The notes beneath the pieces are model-generated. The model saw only the letters and a list, made by a program, of their open reading frames with translations. It was not told where the DNA came from and searched no databases. From Bacteroidota bacterium (GTDB taxonomy: Bacteria; Bacteroidota; Bacteroidia; Chitinophagales; Chitinophagaceae), in assembly GCA_026391115.1 (NCBI GenBank), contig JAPLER010000092.1:1-29286 (forward strand): a stretch of 29,286 nt of DNA, in the 5' to 3' direction. This document shows, piece after piece, positions 15,484 to 24,088 of this stretch. Position numbers and translations under genes: made by a program. Each line of letters begins with the position of its first letter. The stretch's first letter is position 1.

Positions 15484-17115
15484 ATGAAAAAAATATTCAT
15501 CTCTTATATTGTAGTAATATCAATGGTTTCAGCAGTTGCACAACCTTCTGCACCAGATAATATTTATGGTCAACTTTTTAAAGATGTTCAGTTACAAAAA
15601 GTTTTTAGCGATAGCAAAACCTTTGCAGATTGCACTGCAAAAAGAAAAATTACCGATATACTTCGAGATTATAAAGCACAAAAACAAAATACTGACTTCG
15701 ACTTAAAGAAATTTGTTGCTGAAAATTTTGATTTGTCGAAAGACCTACCTGCACTAAACTATATACAACAAGAGAAAGATATAGTTGCACACATCAATAA
15801 TTTATGGAGTATGCTAACACGCAAGCCTGATGTAAAGCAAGAAGGCAGTAGTTTATTGCCCTTACCCTATAGTTATGTTGTTCCAGGAGGTAGGTTCAAG
15901 GAAATGTATTACTGGGATAGCTATTTTACAATGCTGGGTTTAAAAGAAAGTAAGCAATATGTTTTGCTAGAAAATATGGTTAAAAATTTTGCTTATTTAA
16001 TAGATACTTATGGGCATATTCCTAATGGAACAAGGACTTATTATTTAGGTAGAAGTCAACCTCCTTTTTTTAGTCTAATGATTGATTTGCTGGCAAGTCT
16101 TAAAGGAGATATTGTATATAAAACATACCTTCCACAATTGCAAAAAGAATATGACTATTTTATGCAGGGTGCTTCAAAATTGAATAATGGCGAAGCTTAC
16201 AGATATGTTGTTAAAACAAAAGATGGTGCTGTTTTAAACAGATATTGGGATGATATGGATGTGCCACGTCAGGAAAGTTATGCAGAAGATGTTGCTACAG
16301 CTGATAAAGCCTGCAACGATGTAGCAATGAAATCAAAATGGAGTTCGGCAGAAGCAAAAGAAAAAGCATTAGATGCGTTACGAAAAAAAACATACAAAAA
16401 TTTGCGTGCTGCTGCTTGCAGTGGCTTAGACTTTAGCAATAAATGGTTTGCCGATGGTGAACATATTGAAACAATTCATACAACAGATTTTATTGCTGCA
16501 GATTTGAATGGTTTGTTGCTGCATTTGGAAGAAGTACTTTCAAAAGCTTACAGACTAAAAAACAATTTTGCTAAAAGAGATTTATATCAATCAAAATCTG
16601 TTGCAAGAAATATGGCTTTAATGAATTATTGCTGGAATGATGAAGTGAACTTTTTTACTGATTATGATTTTATTGCTAATGTCAAAAGCCAAGCTATAAC
16701 ACCAATGGGAATGTTCCCTTTTTGTTTTATCAATCTCAAAAATTCTGTAAATAGAACTAGACTTAATAAAGCTGCCGAAGTATTACAAAGTAAGTTATTA
16801 AAAGATGGAGGTTTGCAATGCACCGAAACCAATGCACATCAACAATGGGATGCACCAAATGGCTGGGCTCCAATGCAATGGATGAGCATTATTGCTTTAG
16901 AAAGAGGCAATCAAAAAGAACTTGCCAAAACAATAGCACAACGCTGGATTAAAATTAACAAAAAAGTATATCTGAATACAGGAAAGTTGATGGAAAAATA
17001 TAATGTTGTTGATACAGATTTAATGGATGGCGGTGGAGAATATCCTAGCCAAGATGGATTTGGTTGGACAAATGGAGTATTAGTTGCTTTGATAAAAAAA
17101 TATGATAACAAATAA
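15484..17115 (+). CDS. treA: Periplasmic trehalase, glycoside hydrolase family 37
   Basis: 543 residues. A signal peptide (1-18, ending SAVAQ) sends it to the periplasm, where GH37 enzymes split trehalose into two glucoses. Family signatures are PGGRFKEMYYWDSYFTMLGL, RSQPPFF, QQWDAPNGWAPMQW and GGGEYPSQDGFGWTNGV. The catalytic acid Asp316 lies in SGLDFSNKW and the base Glu519 in GGGEYP, by analogy with E. coli Asp312 and Glu496. Around the acid, the common ESGWDFSS is CSGLDFSN (Cys312, Leu315), an unusual change. Starts at 15478 and 15484 are both possible; 15484 gives the more typical MKKIF signal-peptide start. The gene follows a 50-base gap holding an inverted repeat. Confidence 0.93.
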   Translation: MKKIFISYIVVISMVSAVAQPSAPDNIYGQLFKDVQLQKVFSDSKTFADCTAKRKITDILRDYKAQKQNTDFDLKKFVAENFDLSKDLPALNYIQQEKDIVAHINNLWSMLTRKPDVKQEGSSLLPLPYSYVVPGGRFKEMYYWDSYFTMLGLKESKQYVLLENMVKNFAYLIDTYGHIPNGTRTYYLGRSQPPFFSLMIDLLASLKGDIVYKTYLPQLQKEYDYFMQGASKLNNGEAYRYVVKTKDGAVLNRYWDDMDVPRQESYAEDVATADKACNDVAMKSKWSSAEAKEKALDALRKKTYKNLRAAACSGLDFSNKWFADGEHIETIHTTDFIAADLNGLLLHLEEVLSKAYRLKNNFAKRDLYQSKSVARNMALMNYCWNDEVNFFTDYDFIANVKSQAITPMGMFPFCFINLKNSVNRTRLNKAAEVLQSKLLKDGGLQCTETNAHQQWDAPNGWAPMQWMSIIALERGNQKELAKTIAQRWIKINKKVYLNTGKLMEKYNVVDTDLMDGGGEYPSQDGFGWTNGVLVALIKKYDNK

Positions 17116-17155
17116 TAGTGGAGCAATAATACATTAAGTCAAAAGTTTTGTTCCC

Positions 17156-17163
17156 TAATTTTG
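17156..17163 (+). promoter_or_regulatory. -7 promoter box of kdsD
   Basis: TAATTTTG is a perfect TAnnTTTG match and ends six bases before the ATG at 17170, so transcription should start at or beside the start codon. The only nearby TTTG (17147-17150) is too close to be a -33 element. Confidence 0.5.
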
Positions 17164-17169
17164 CTATCT

Positions 17170-18114
17170 ATGTCATCTCAAATTATAACTGCTGCAACCA
17201 ATACAATAACTTTAGAAGCCAAGTCAATCTCAGACTTACTGCCTTTTATTAATGACGATTTTGTCAAGGCTGTAAATGCTATTCATCAATCAAAATCAAG
17301 AGTAGTTATAAGTGGCATTGGCAAAAGTGGAATTATTGGTCAAAAAATAACTGGAACGCCAGCTTTATTCATGCACGCAGCTGATGCTATTCATGGCGAT
17401 TTAGGAATGATTCAACAAGACGATGTAGTAATTGTAATTAGTAAGAGTGGCGACAGTGCAGAAATCAAAGTGCTAGTTCCATTAATTAAAAATTTTGGTA
17501 ATACACTTATTGCAATAACAGGAAATCTAAAAGGGTATTTAGCAACTAATGCAGATATTGTAATAAACAGCACAGTGCAGCAAGAAGCTTGTCCCAATAA
17601 CTTGGCACCAACAACAAGCACAACAGCACAAATGGTAATGGGTGATGCATTAGCTGTAGCATTGATGGAATTAAAAGGCTTTGCAACTAGAGATTTTGCT
17701 AAATATCATCCAGGAGGAAATCTTGGAAAAAGACTGTATTTAAGAGTTGAAGATTTGTTTGATGCAACAACAGCACCCAAAGTTTTAGCATCAGCCACAC
17801 TCAACGAAGTAATTGTAGAAATAACTAGCAAAAGATTAGGAGCAACGGCTGTGGTGAGTCAAAACAATATTGTTGAAGGTATCATTACAGATGGAGATTT
17901 GAGAAGAATGTTAGAGAAAAATATTTTCAATAACAACATAACGGCTCAGGATATTTATTCTAGTAATCCTAAACAAATAGAACCAGAAATGCTAGCCATA
18001 GAAGCACTTGAGCTAATGAGAAATAATGATATTTCACAACTAGTTATTGCAAAAAATAATCAATATTTAGGAATACTACACTTACACGATTTGGTTAGAG
18101 AAGGAATTGTTTAA
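17170..18114 (+). CDS. kdsD: Arabinose-5-phosphate isomerase (KdsD/GutQ type), with a short in-frame gap
   Basis: KdsD turns ribulose-5-phosphate into arabinose-5-phosphate, the first step of Kdo synthesis for lipopolysaccharide. The 314 residues comprise a SIS sugar-isomerase domain (about 35-185) and two CBS domains (about 205-255 and 270-314). Signatures are SGIGKSG (48-54), HGDLGMI (75-81), SKSGDSAEI (91-99), EACPNNLAPTTSTTAQMVMGDALAVAL and FAKYHPGGNLGKRL with His180. Where the family reads KxAAT-x-xSTGTP after GKSG, this protein reads KITGTP: six residues are missing between Ile60 and Thr61 (18 bases, in frame). That helix packs beside the active site, so activity may be affected. I use ATG 17170, since an in-frame TTG at 17161 overlaps the -7 box. 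Confidence 0.9.
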   Translation: MSSQIITAATNTITLEAKSISDLLPFINDDFVKAVNAIHQSKSRVVISGIGKSGIIGQKITGTPALFMHAADAIHGDLGMIQQDDVVIVISKSGDSAEIKVLVPLIKNFGNTLIAITGNLKGYLATNADIVINSTVQQEACPNNLAPTTSTTAQMVMGDALAVALMELKGFATRDFAKYHPGGNLGKRLYLRVEDLFDATTAPKVLASATLNEVIVEITSKRLGATAVVSQNNIVEGIITDGDLRRMLEKNIFNNNITAQDIYSSNPKQIEPEMLAIEALELMRNNDISQLVIAKNNQYLGILHLHDLVREGIV

Positions 18115-18143
18115 TTTTATTTGGGATTTACTAATCTTTAGTT

Positions 18144-18857
18144 CTATTTTACTAGAATTACATTAGATTCTTTTAACAGTGGCAGATGCTTAAACTTTAA
18201 AATAATATTTGCCACAACAACAATGTCTTTTTGACAATAGTTTACTATTCGTTGTAAATCTTTATCGTTATAATAAACATCTTGCACCATACTGCCATCA
18301 ATATCATCTTTACTCGTTGGTATATTTAATACATTAGCTAGAAGATGAAGTGATGTATAATTTTTATTATCACCAAATTTCCACCAACTTAAAGTATCAA
18401 ACATTTTAATTTCCCAAGGCTTTCTTTCGTGCAGCCACAAGTATTCTGGTAAAGGCAAATTGTTAATTAAAATTCTACGACAGATATAAGGTATATCAAA
18501 CTCTCTAATGTTATGTCCACCAAAAATAAAATTCTTATTTAGCTTATAAAATTTATTACACAACTCAGTAAAGTCTTGTAGCAACTGACTTTCATCATCA
18601 TTGGCAATGCTTTTTATCTTAAAACATTGATTTCTATTTTCATCTTCATAAAAATACCCAGTGCTAATGCACACAATTTTTCCAAACTCAGCCATAATAC
18701 CACCTCGCATTTTCCAGCTATTTTCTGGTGTAATATTTTCTGGCAGTGACTTGTTAACTTTATCAATCCACAACTGTTGCCAGTTACTATCAAGGTCAGT
18801 AAAGTTTTGAACTATTGGTACTGTTTCAATATCAAGTAATAACAAATTTGAAATCAT
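18144..18857 (-). CDS. PolB-type 3'-5' exonuclease domain protein
   Basis: 237 residues forming one DEDDy exonuclease domain like that of family B DNA polymerases (PF10108). Exo I is LLDIETVP with Asp9 and Glu11, Exo II is GGHNIREFDIPYI with Asp121, and Exo III is VNYCQKDIV with Tyr207 and Asp211. No polymerase domain follows, so this is a stand-alone nuclease, presumably for single-stranded DNA or RNA ends; the physiological substrate is unknown. It is convergent with kdsD, 29 bases apart. A minus-strand box TAAGTTTG (18889-18896) would give a leader of about 25 bases. Confidence 0.88.
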   Translation of the reverse strand: MISNLLLLDIETVPIVQNFTDLDSNWQQLWIDKVNKSLPENITPENSWKMRGGIMAEFGKIVCISTGYFYEDENRNQCFKIKSIANDDESQLLQDFTELCNKFYKLNKNFIFGGHNIREFDIPYICRRILINNLPLPEYLWLHERKPWEIKMFDTLSWWKFGDNKNYTSLHLLANVLNIPTSKDDIDGSMVQDVYYNDKDLQRIVNYCQKDIVVVANIILKFKHLPLLKESNVILVK

Positions 18858-18888
18858 AAAAGATGTTTTGGCTAATTAGATTAAAACT

Positions 18889-18896
18889 CAAACTTA
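18889..18896 (-). promoter_or_regulatory. Candidate -7 box of the exonuclease gene
   Basis: On the minus strand this reads TAAGTTTG, a full TAnnTTTG match, 31 bases upstream of the ATG at 18857. Confidence 0.4.
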
Positions 18897-18900
18897 ACAA

Positions 18901-18919
18901 ATTCGTGCATTTGTGGCTA
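18901..18919 (+). repeat. Dispersed motif copy upstream of the coiled-coil gene
   Basis: ATTCGTGCATTTGTGGCTA matches the minus-strand copy at 27291-27310 at 16 of 19 positions and points towards the coiled-coil gene that starts 78 bases later. Confidence 0.45.
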
Positions 18920-18997
18920 CTAAATCATAAAAATATGTTAAAGATAGTTTCAACATTATAGAAGTCTTTAATATTGCCAAAATAAAATTTAGTTACA

Positions 18998-20075
18998 ATG
19001 AATTACGTTCCATCTGCAACTGCAAACAGAGGTGTGCCACCAAAAAAAGACAATCAAAAATTGTTCTTATGGATTATTATCGGTTGTTTAATTGGTTACA
19101 TTATTTACGATAAAGTACAAGACAATAAAGTGTCTACCAACTTAACATCTACACAGCAAACCCTTGCTGCTACTAAGATTGATTATAATAATTTAGATAG
19201 TGCAAAAAATATTTTGCAATCAGAGTTTGATGCTGCTACTGCAAAAATTGATACATTAACAACAAACAATTTACAATTAAATGGTGCGTTACAAGCTCGC
19301 AATGAAGAAATAGCAAAACGTAAAACAGAAATACGTGCTATTTTAACAAAGAAAAATGCATCAGAATCTGAGCTAAAATTGGCTCAACAAAAAATACGAA
19401 GAAATAGCAAAACGTAAAACAGAAATACGTGCTATTTTAACAAAGAAAAATGCATCAGAATCTGAGCTAAAATTGGCTCAACAAAAAATAGCAGAACTTG
19501 CAGGGCAAGTAGACAATTATGTTGCAGAAATTTCTAAGTTAAAAGAAGAAAATCAGCAATTAACGACAGATAAAAATAATTTAACTGCCGAAAAAAATCA
19601 ATTGACGACAGATAAAAATACTTTAACCACAGAGAAGAAAAATTTGGAAGATAAAGTTGATGTGGCTAGTACTTTATCTGCATCGCACATTAGCATTATT
19701 GCAATAAAAATGCGTGGCGATAAAGAGAAAGAAACAGATGTTGCCAAACGTGCAGATCATTTTAGAATTTCATTTGTAATAGATGAAAATAGAGTAGCCC
19801 TTTCTGGTAAAAAAACAATGTATTTGGTTGTAACTTCTCCAGATGGTAAAGTATCTGCACCAAACGGAAACTTTAAAACGCGTGATGGTGGTGATGTGCA
19901 ATATACTGAAGCTATTGAAGTGAATTATGAACAAGGCAAAGTTTCTCCATTTGATTTTAATTGGAAACCAACTAGCGAAGTCGTTCCTGGAGATTATAAA
20001 TTTGATATTTATAACAATGGATTTAAAATTGGTGAAGCAAAAAAGACAATAAAAAAGGGGGGATTGTTTAGCTAA
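18998..20075 (+). pseudogene. Coiled-coil membrane protein gene broken by a 93-nt tandem duplication plus one base
   Basis: The first frame (18998-19417) encodes 139 residues: a short cytoplasmic start (MNYVPSATANRG), a membrane span (about 23-39, LFLWIIIGCLIGYIIYD) and the beginning of a coiled coil. It then ends in an out-of-frame tail RRNSKT. The rest of the protein lies in another frame (to 20075): coiled coil with heptad-like repeats (QLTTDKNNLTAEKN and similar) and a C-terminal beta-rich domain of about 130 residues (HISIIAIKMRG to KKGGLFS). Between them 93 bases (19304-19396) are repeated exactly at 19398-19490, separated by one C. Without one copy and the C, a single 327-residue frame results; removing only the C gives 358 residues. 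I know no function; similar single-span coiled-coil proteins occur in Chitinophagales. The downstream part has only a TTG (19473) as possible start. Confidence 0.85.
19304..19490 (+). repeat. Perfect 93-nt tandem direct repeat with one-base spacer
   Basis: Bases 19304-19396 and 19398-19490 are identical; base 19397 (C) lies between. The repeat length is exactly 31 codons, so the repeat alone keeps the frame and the single C breaks it. The bases outside differ on both sides (T at 19303; C at 19397 against G at 19491), which marks sharp edges. Confidence 0.95.
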
Positions 20076-20105
20076 TATTTTTAAAGCCAATCAAATAATT
20101 TAATT

Positions 20106-20131
20106 AACCACAGATTACTCTGTGGTTTTTT
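20106..20131 (+). terminator. Intrinsic terminator after the coiled-coil gene
   Basis: AACCACAGA (20106-20114) and TCTGTGGTT (20119-20127) form a perfect nine-base-pair stem with a TTAC loop, followed by T to 20131. It is a textbook terminator 30 bases after the stop. Confidence 0.88.
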
Positions 20132-20172
20132 ATTGCAATTCCCTTACCTTGCTTTTCTCAAAACAACTTTAA

Positions 20173-21678
20173 TTGAAACTGCTTAGCCCAGCAATATCTC
20201 GTTTAGCTCGTATTCGTCAATGGCGAACAAGAACTTGGATCGAAAATCCAATTGCTACACAGCGAGAGGTTTTGCAAGACTTGGTTACACATGCACAATA
20301 CACAGATATTGGCAGAAAGTTTGGACTTACAAAACTTTTTTCTATTACTGATTTTAAAGCTAGTATTCCTATTTATGAATACGAGGATATTCAACCTTAT
20401 ATAGACAAGTTATTACTAGGCGAAAAGAATGTATTGTGGAATACTCCAGTAAGTTGGTTTGCAAAAAGTAGTGGTACAACAAATAGCAAAAGCAAGTTTA
20501 TTCCCATAACAGAAGAGAGCTTAAATGATTGTCATTTTCAAGGATCAAAAGATGTGTTGAGTTTGTATTACTACAATAATCCTAATAGCGATTTACTTAC
20601 AGGCAAAAGCCTAGTTGTTGGCGGCTCACGTCAAATAAGTATTGTAAATGAAAATGTGCAATTTGGCGATTTAAGTGCTGTGTTATTACAAAACGCACCT
20701 TACTGGGGGCAGTGGCTACGCACTCCAGAATTAAGTATTGCATTGCTAGATGAATGGGAAAATAAAATTGAAAAACTAGCCCAAAGTACAATAAAAGAAA
20801 ATGTAACATCAATAGCTGGAGTACCAACCTGGACGCTGATTTTATTGAAACGTATTCTTGAAATTACTGGTAAAAAAAGTATTAGTGAAGTTTGGCAAAA
20901 TTTAGAATTATATATTCATGGAGGAGTAAGTTTTACGCCTTATAAACAACAGTTTGAACAAGTAATTGGAAAGCCCATTCATTATTTGGAAATATACAAT
21001 GCCAGCGAAGGTTTTTTTGCAGCACAAGACAATATTAATGAAGATGGGATGTTGCTGTTTTTAAATCATGGCATATTTTACGAGTTTATGCCTATTGAAG
21101 AATATGGGAAAGAAAACCCAAGAACAATTGGACTAAGCAAAGTAGAACTAAACAAAGCTTATGCACCTGTAATTACTACCAATGGTGGTTTGTGGCGTTA
21201 TTTAGTTGGCGATACTATTCAATTTACAAGTTTATATCCTTTTAAAATAAAAGTAGTAGGCAGGCTTAAGCATTATATAAATGCTTTTGGCGAAGAGTTG
21301 ATGATTGATAATGCAGATAAAGCCATAGCCATTGTTTGCGAAAAATTGAATTGTGTAATTAATGATTATACTGCTGCACCAAAATACATAGATAATACTA
21401 GCAATGGTGCACATCAATGGCTGATTGAATTTGAAACACCCCCACAAAACATTAATGAATTTGCTTACGAATTAGACTGTGCTTTAAAAGCATTAAACAG
21501 CGATTATGAAGCTAAGCGACAAAAGGATATTGCCTTGCAAATGCCCATTATTACAGTATTACAAAAAGGGGTGTTTAATAAATGGCTACACCATAAAGGT
21601 AAGCTTGGTGGGCAACATAAAGTACCACGGTTGTGTAATACAAGAATATATGTAGATGAGATTTTAGAAATGATGTAA
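20173..21678 (+). CDS. GH3-family acyl-adenylate-forming protein
   Basis: 501 residues, the normal size for bacterial relatives of the plant GH3 (auxin-responsive promoter) family, which activate carboxylic acids with ATP and join them to amino acids or other amines. Visible motifs are the phosphate loop SWFAKSSGTTNSKSKFIP (about 94-111), the adenine-contact region EIYNASEGFFAAQ, the hinge-like RYLVGDTIQFTS, and VVGRLKHYINAFGEEL. The bacterial substrate is not established. The start is TTG at 20173 because TAA lies directly before it (20170-20172) and the family begins with MKLLSPAI. It follows the terminator at 20106-20131 and so begins a new transcript. Confidence 0.9.
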   Translation: MKLLSPAISRLARIRQWRTRTWIENPIATQREVLQDLVTHAQYTDIGRKFGLTKLFSITDFKASIPIYEYEDIQPYIDKLLLGEKNVLWNTPVSWFAKSSGTTNSKSKFIPITEESLNDCHFQGSKDVLSLYYYNNPNSDLLTGKSLVVGGSRQISIVNENVQFGDLSAVLLQNAPYWGQWLRTPELSIALLDEWENKIEKLAQSTIKENVTSIAGVPTWTLILLKRILEITGKKSISEVWQNLELYIHGGVSFTPYKQQFEQVIGKPIHYLEIYNASEGFFAAQDNINEDGMLLFLNHGIFYEFMPIEEYGKENPRTIGLSKVELNKAYAPVITTNGGLWRYLVGDTIQFTSLYPFKIKVVGRLKHYINAFGEELMIDNADKAIAIVCEKLNCVINDYTAAPKYIDNTSNGAHQWLIEFETPPQNINEFAYELDCALKALNSDYEAKRQKDIALQMPIITVLQKGVFNKWLHHKGKLGGQHKVPRLCNTRIYVDEILEMM

Positions 21679-21784
21679 GAATATATTGACTTCTTATTCT
21701 GAAGATTATACTGCACTTAACACCAATTTTCTGCATTCAAATAAAGAAAAACTCAATCAGCAAACTGTCATTTATTTTGCAACA

Positions 21785-22819
21785 ATGAATAATAGAAAAA
21801 CATATTGGTTATGTCAATTTATAGGTTGGCTGGGAATGGTTGCCATAGAAACTATTAACTATACTTTTTTTATTACTGGAAAGTTTAATATAGAACTTCT
21901 TAAAGAATTACTTCTTTATGCTATGGGAGGATTAGTATTAACACATTTGTTTAAGATAATATTATCTAAAACAAAATTCTTTCATAAATCAAAAACTAGT
22001 ATTTGGTTGGTTGCTTTTGTGTCAACTTTTATACTTTCGATATCATTAGTTCTAATAAGTTTTATCCCAAACCTATTTCAAAAAAATGGAATGGAAGCCT
22101 TTAAATTACTTACGCCTATTTACTTTTTAGGTATGGTGATGAACTGGATGCGATATATGGGTGTTTGGATAATTATACATTTTATGTATAAAATTTTGCA
22201 ACAGAATAATGCAATCATCAAGGAAAAAATGATGATAGAAAACCTTGCAAAAACAACCGAACTGGAACTGTTAAAAACCCAATTAAATCCTCACTTTTTA
22301 TTCAATGCATTAAATAGTATTAAAGCTTTAGTAATCATTAATCCTGACCAAAGTAGAGATGCCATTGTTAAGTTGAGTGAACTTTTACGGTTTACTTTAC
22401 AATATGGAAAAGAAAGACTCATTCCTATCAAAGATGAGATAAATGAAGTGAGAAAGTACCTTGAATTAGAACAATTGCGTTTTGGAAAAAGGCTAACAGT
22501 TGTATATAATATTGACGAAAATACTTTGAGCCAAACTGTGCCTCCAGCCATTGTTTTAACCCTTGCTGAAAATGCAGTGAAGCACGGTGTAACCAAAGAA
22601 ATTGAAAATAGTATTATTGTAATTACTACTTTATTAGAAAATGATAACTTGGTTATACAAATCAAGAACAATGGGTATTACAAGCCAACAGACATCACTG
22701 GCATTGGCTTAAAACATATCGCAAAAAGATTAGATGAAATTTTTCAAGGCAAAGCAGTTTTTTCAATTTATCAGGAAGATAAAAATGTTGTGGCTGCTAT
22801 TAAAATACCATTTTTATGA
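21785..22819 (+). CDS. Sensor histidine kinase, LytS/YehU type
   Basis: 344 residues. Four membrane spans (about 8-30, 40-60, 72-95, 108-137) are followed by a short coiled coil and the His_kinase domain (PF06580) with LELLKTQLNPHFLFNALNSI, phospho-acceptor His170. An ATPase domain follows with the N-box TLAENAVKHGV and the G-box TGIGLKHIAKRL. There is no large extracytoplasmic sensor domain, so the signal is probably sensed in the membrane. I chose ATG 21785, which gives the typical short start before the first span; an upstream in-frame TTG at 21686 would add 33 residues of poor character. A box TTATTTTG (one mismatch) ends five bases before the ATG. The stop overlaps the regulator gene by four bases. 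Confidence 0.92.
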   Translation: MNNRKTYWLCQFIGWLGMVAIETINYTFFITGKFNIELLKELLLYAMGGLVLTHLFKIILSKTKFFHKSKTSIWLVAFVSTFILSISLVLISFIPNLFQKNGMEAFKLLTPIYFLGMVMNWMRYMGVWIIIHFMYKILQQNNAIIKEKMMIENLAKTTELELLKTQLNPHFLFNALNSIKALVIINPDQSRDAIVKLSELLRFTLQYGKERLIPIKDEINEVRKYLELEQLRFGKRLTVVYNIDENTLSQTVPPAIVLTLAENAVKHGVTKEIENSIIVITTLLENDNLVIQIKNNGYYKPTDITGIGLKHIAKRLDEIFQGKAVFSIYQEDKNVVAAIKIPFL

Positions 22820-23532
22820 GCATTAAAACTATTTTAATTGATGATGAGCCATTGGCAATAATGGAGCTACAAGCAATGCTTAAAAAGCATACTGATATTG
22901 ATGTAGTAGCTACAGCTGAAAATGCTGTTGATGCTATTGAAAAAATTAATGAACACAAACCAGAGTTAATCTTTTTAGATATCAATATGCCCAGCAAATC
23001 TGGCTTTGATTTATTGGAAGAATTAGATGAAGCACCATTGGTAATCTTTGTTACAGCTTATGACCAGTATGCTATTAAAGCCTTTGATGTAAATGCTTTG
23101 GACTATATTTTAAAACCTGTAAATACTGATAGGTTAGCAGAAGCTATTGAAAAAATTAAAAAACAAATTGGTCATAACAAAAGCAATGATAGCAAATTGA
23201 CTATTGATAAACGTATTTTTATTAAAGATGGTGAGCAGTGTTTTTTTGTGCCACTTGCTGAAATAACTTTAATAGAAAGTGTAGGTAATTATGCAAGAAT
23301 TTATTATCAAAATAAAAAGCCATTGCTGCATAAATCGTTGAACTATTTAGAAGAAAAACTGCCAGATACACATTTCTTTAGAGCAGGAAGACAACACATC
23401 ATTAACACACATTTTATTAAAAATATTAATCCATTTTTTAATAATGCATTACAAGTTGAAATGCAGACTGGCATTAAGGTTGACATCAGTCAACGGCAGT
23501 CTGTAAAGTTTAAAGAAATAATGGGCATATAA
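22816..23532 (+). CDS. LytTR-family response regulator
   Basis: 238 residues: a receiver domain (1-115) with the acidic pair Asp9-Asp10, phospho-acceptor Asp55 (FLDINMP), Thr80 and Lys100 (KPV), then a LytTR DNA-binding domain (about 135-236) with FFVPLAEITLIESVGNYARI and HFFRAGRQHIINTHFI. It is the partner of the histidine kinase, whose stop it overlaps by four bases (ATGA). LytTR regulators bind paired short direct repeats upstream of targets. None is obvious in the 107 bases that follow, though an imperfect hairpin lies there. Confidence 0.94.
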   Translation: MSIKTILIDDEPLAIMELQAMLKKHTDIDVVATAENAVDAIEKINEHKPELIFLDINMPSKSGFDLLEELDEAPLVIFVTAYDQYAIKAFDVNALDYILKPVNTDRLAEAIEKIKKQIGHNKSNDSKLTIDKRIFIKDGEQCFFVPLAEITLIESVGNYARIYYQNKKPLLHKSLNYLEEKLPDTHFFRAGRQHIINTHFIKNINPFFNNALQVEMQTGIKVDISQRQSVKFKEIMGI

Positions 23533-23539
23533 AAATTGC

Positions 23540-23563
23540 TGCATTTATATACATAAAAATGCA
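23540..23563. repeat. Small inverted repeat after the response regulator
   Basis: TGCATTT (23540-23546) and AAATGCA (23557-23563) flank a ten-base loop. No T run follows, so it is not a standard terminator. Confidence 0.3.
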
Positions 23564-23639
23564 CTGCTGTAATTCTTGTTTGTATCACTCTTTATAACAA
23601 CGATGTTTGCCTTGTCAATAAAACAATGACATTCTTATT

Positions 23640-24077
23640 ATGAAAAGTAAATTATTATTTTCTATTGTAATCTTCGCAGTTTGTTCTGCATTTACAATTA
23701 CTAACAATCCATCTCAAGACCTTATTGGAACTTGGAAAATTGATGAAGGTTCCATCAATGGAGTTACTCGTTCTATCATTTCATTCACTCAAAAAACAAA
23801 CCCAGATTTAGCCGATCAATTGGAGGGTCAAGAAGAGGGAATGAAACAAATGGTTCGCAGTTTAATCATCAATTATAAAGCAGATAATACTTACGAAATT
23901 CAAACCCCACAAGGACCACAAACTGGTAAGTGGCATCTCGAAAACAATAACACTTATTTAGTAGCAACACGCGATGGTAAGCCTGATAGAAAAGATAGTG
24001 TGTTAGAAATTTCTTCTACAAGGTTAAAGCTTATAAATAGAGAAAGAGGCGATACAACATTATACATACGACCATAA
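23640..24077 (+). CDS. Secreted lipocalin-like small protein
   Basis: 145 residues with a signal peptide (1-18, hydrophobic, ending CSAFT). The mature part begins with QDLIGTWKIDEGS and contains SLIINYKADNTYEI, GPQTGKWHLENNNTYLVA and SVLEISSTRLKLINRERGD. This pattern (GTWK, then YKADNTY, GKWxLxxN, then LEISSTRLKL) is that of the small Bacteroidota lipocalin-like / DUF4488-type proteins that form a short beta-barrel. Ligand and role are unknown. It begins a run of three genes with gaps of 11 and 10 bases. Confidence 0.72.
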   Translation: MKSKLLFSIVIFAVCSAFTITNNPSQDLIGTWKIDEGSINGVTRSIISFTQKTNPDLADQLEGQEEGMKQMVRSLIINYKADNTYEIQTPQGPQTGKWHLENNNTYLVATRDGKPDRKDSVLEISSTRLKLINRERGDTTLYIRP

Positions 24078-24088
24078 AAAGTTAAATT

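Noticed and set aside
17147..17150. TTTG before the kdsD -7 box as its -33 element
   Set aside because: Only five bases separate the two; the usual distance is about 17-23.
18115..18180. Inverted repeats (CTAAT/ATTAG, TTCTA/TAGAA) between kdsD and the exonuclease gene
   Set aside because: Arms are five bases, AT-only, and partly inside the exonuclease gene; expected by chance in such sequence.
19550..19650. Repeated LTTDKN / LTAEKN units considered as a separate DNA repeat
   Set aside because: They follow the heptad pattern of the coiled coil and differ at the base level; normal for such proteins.
22291..22671. Minus-strand frame of 126 codons opposite the histidine kinase
   Set aside because: Antisense to a clear kinase domain; no family features.
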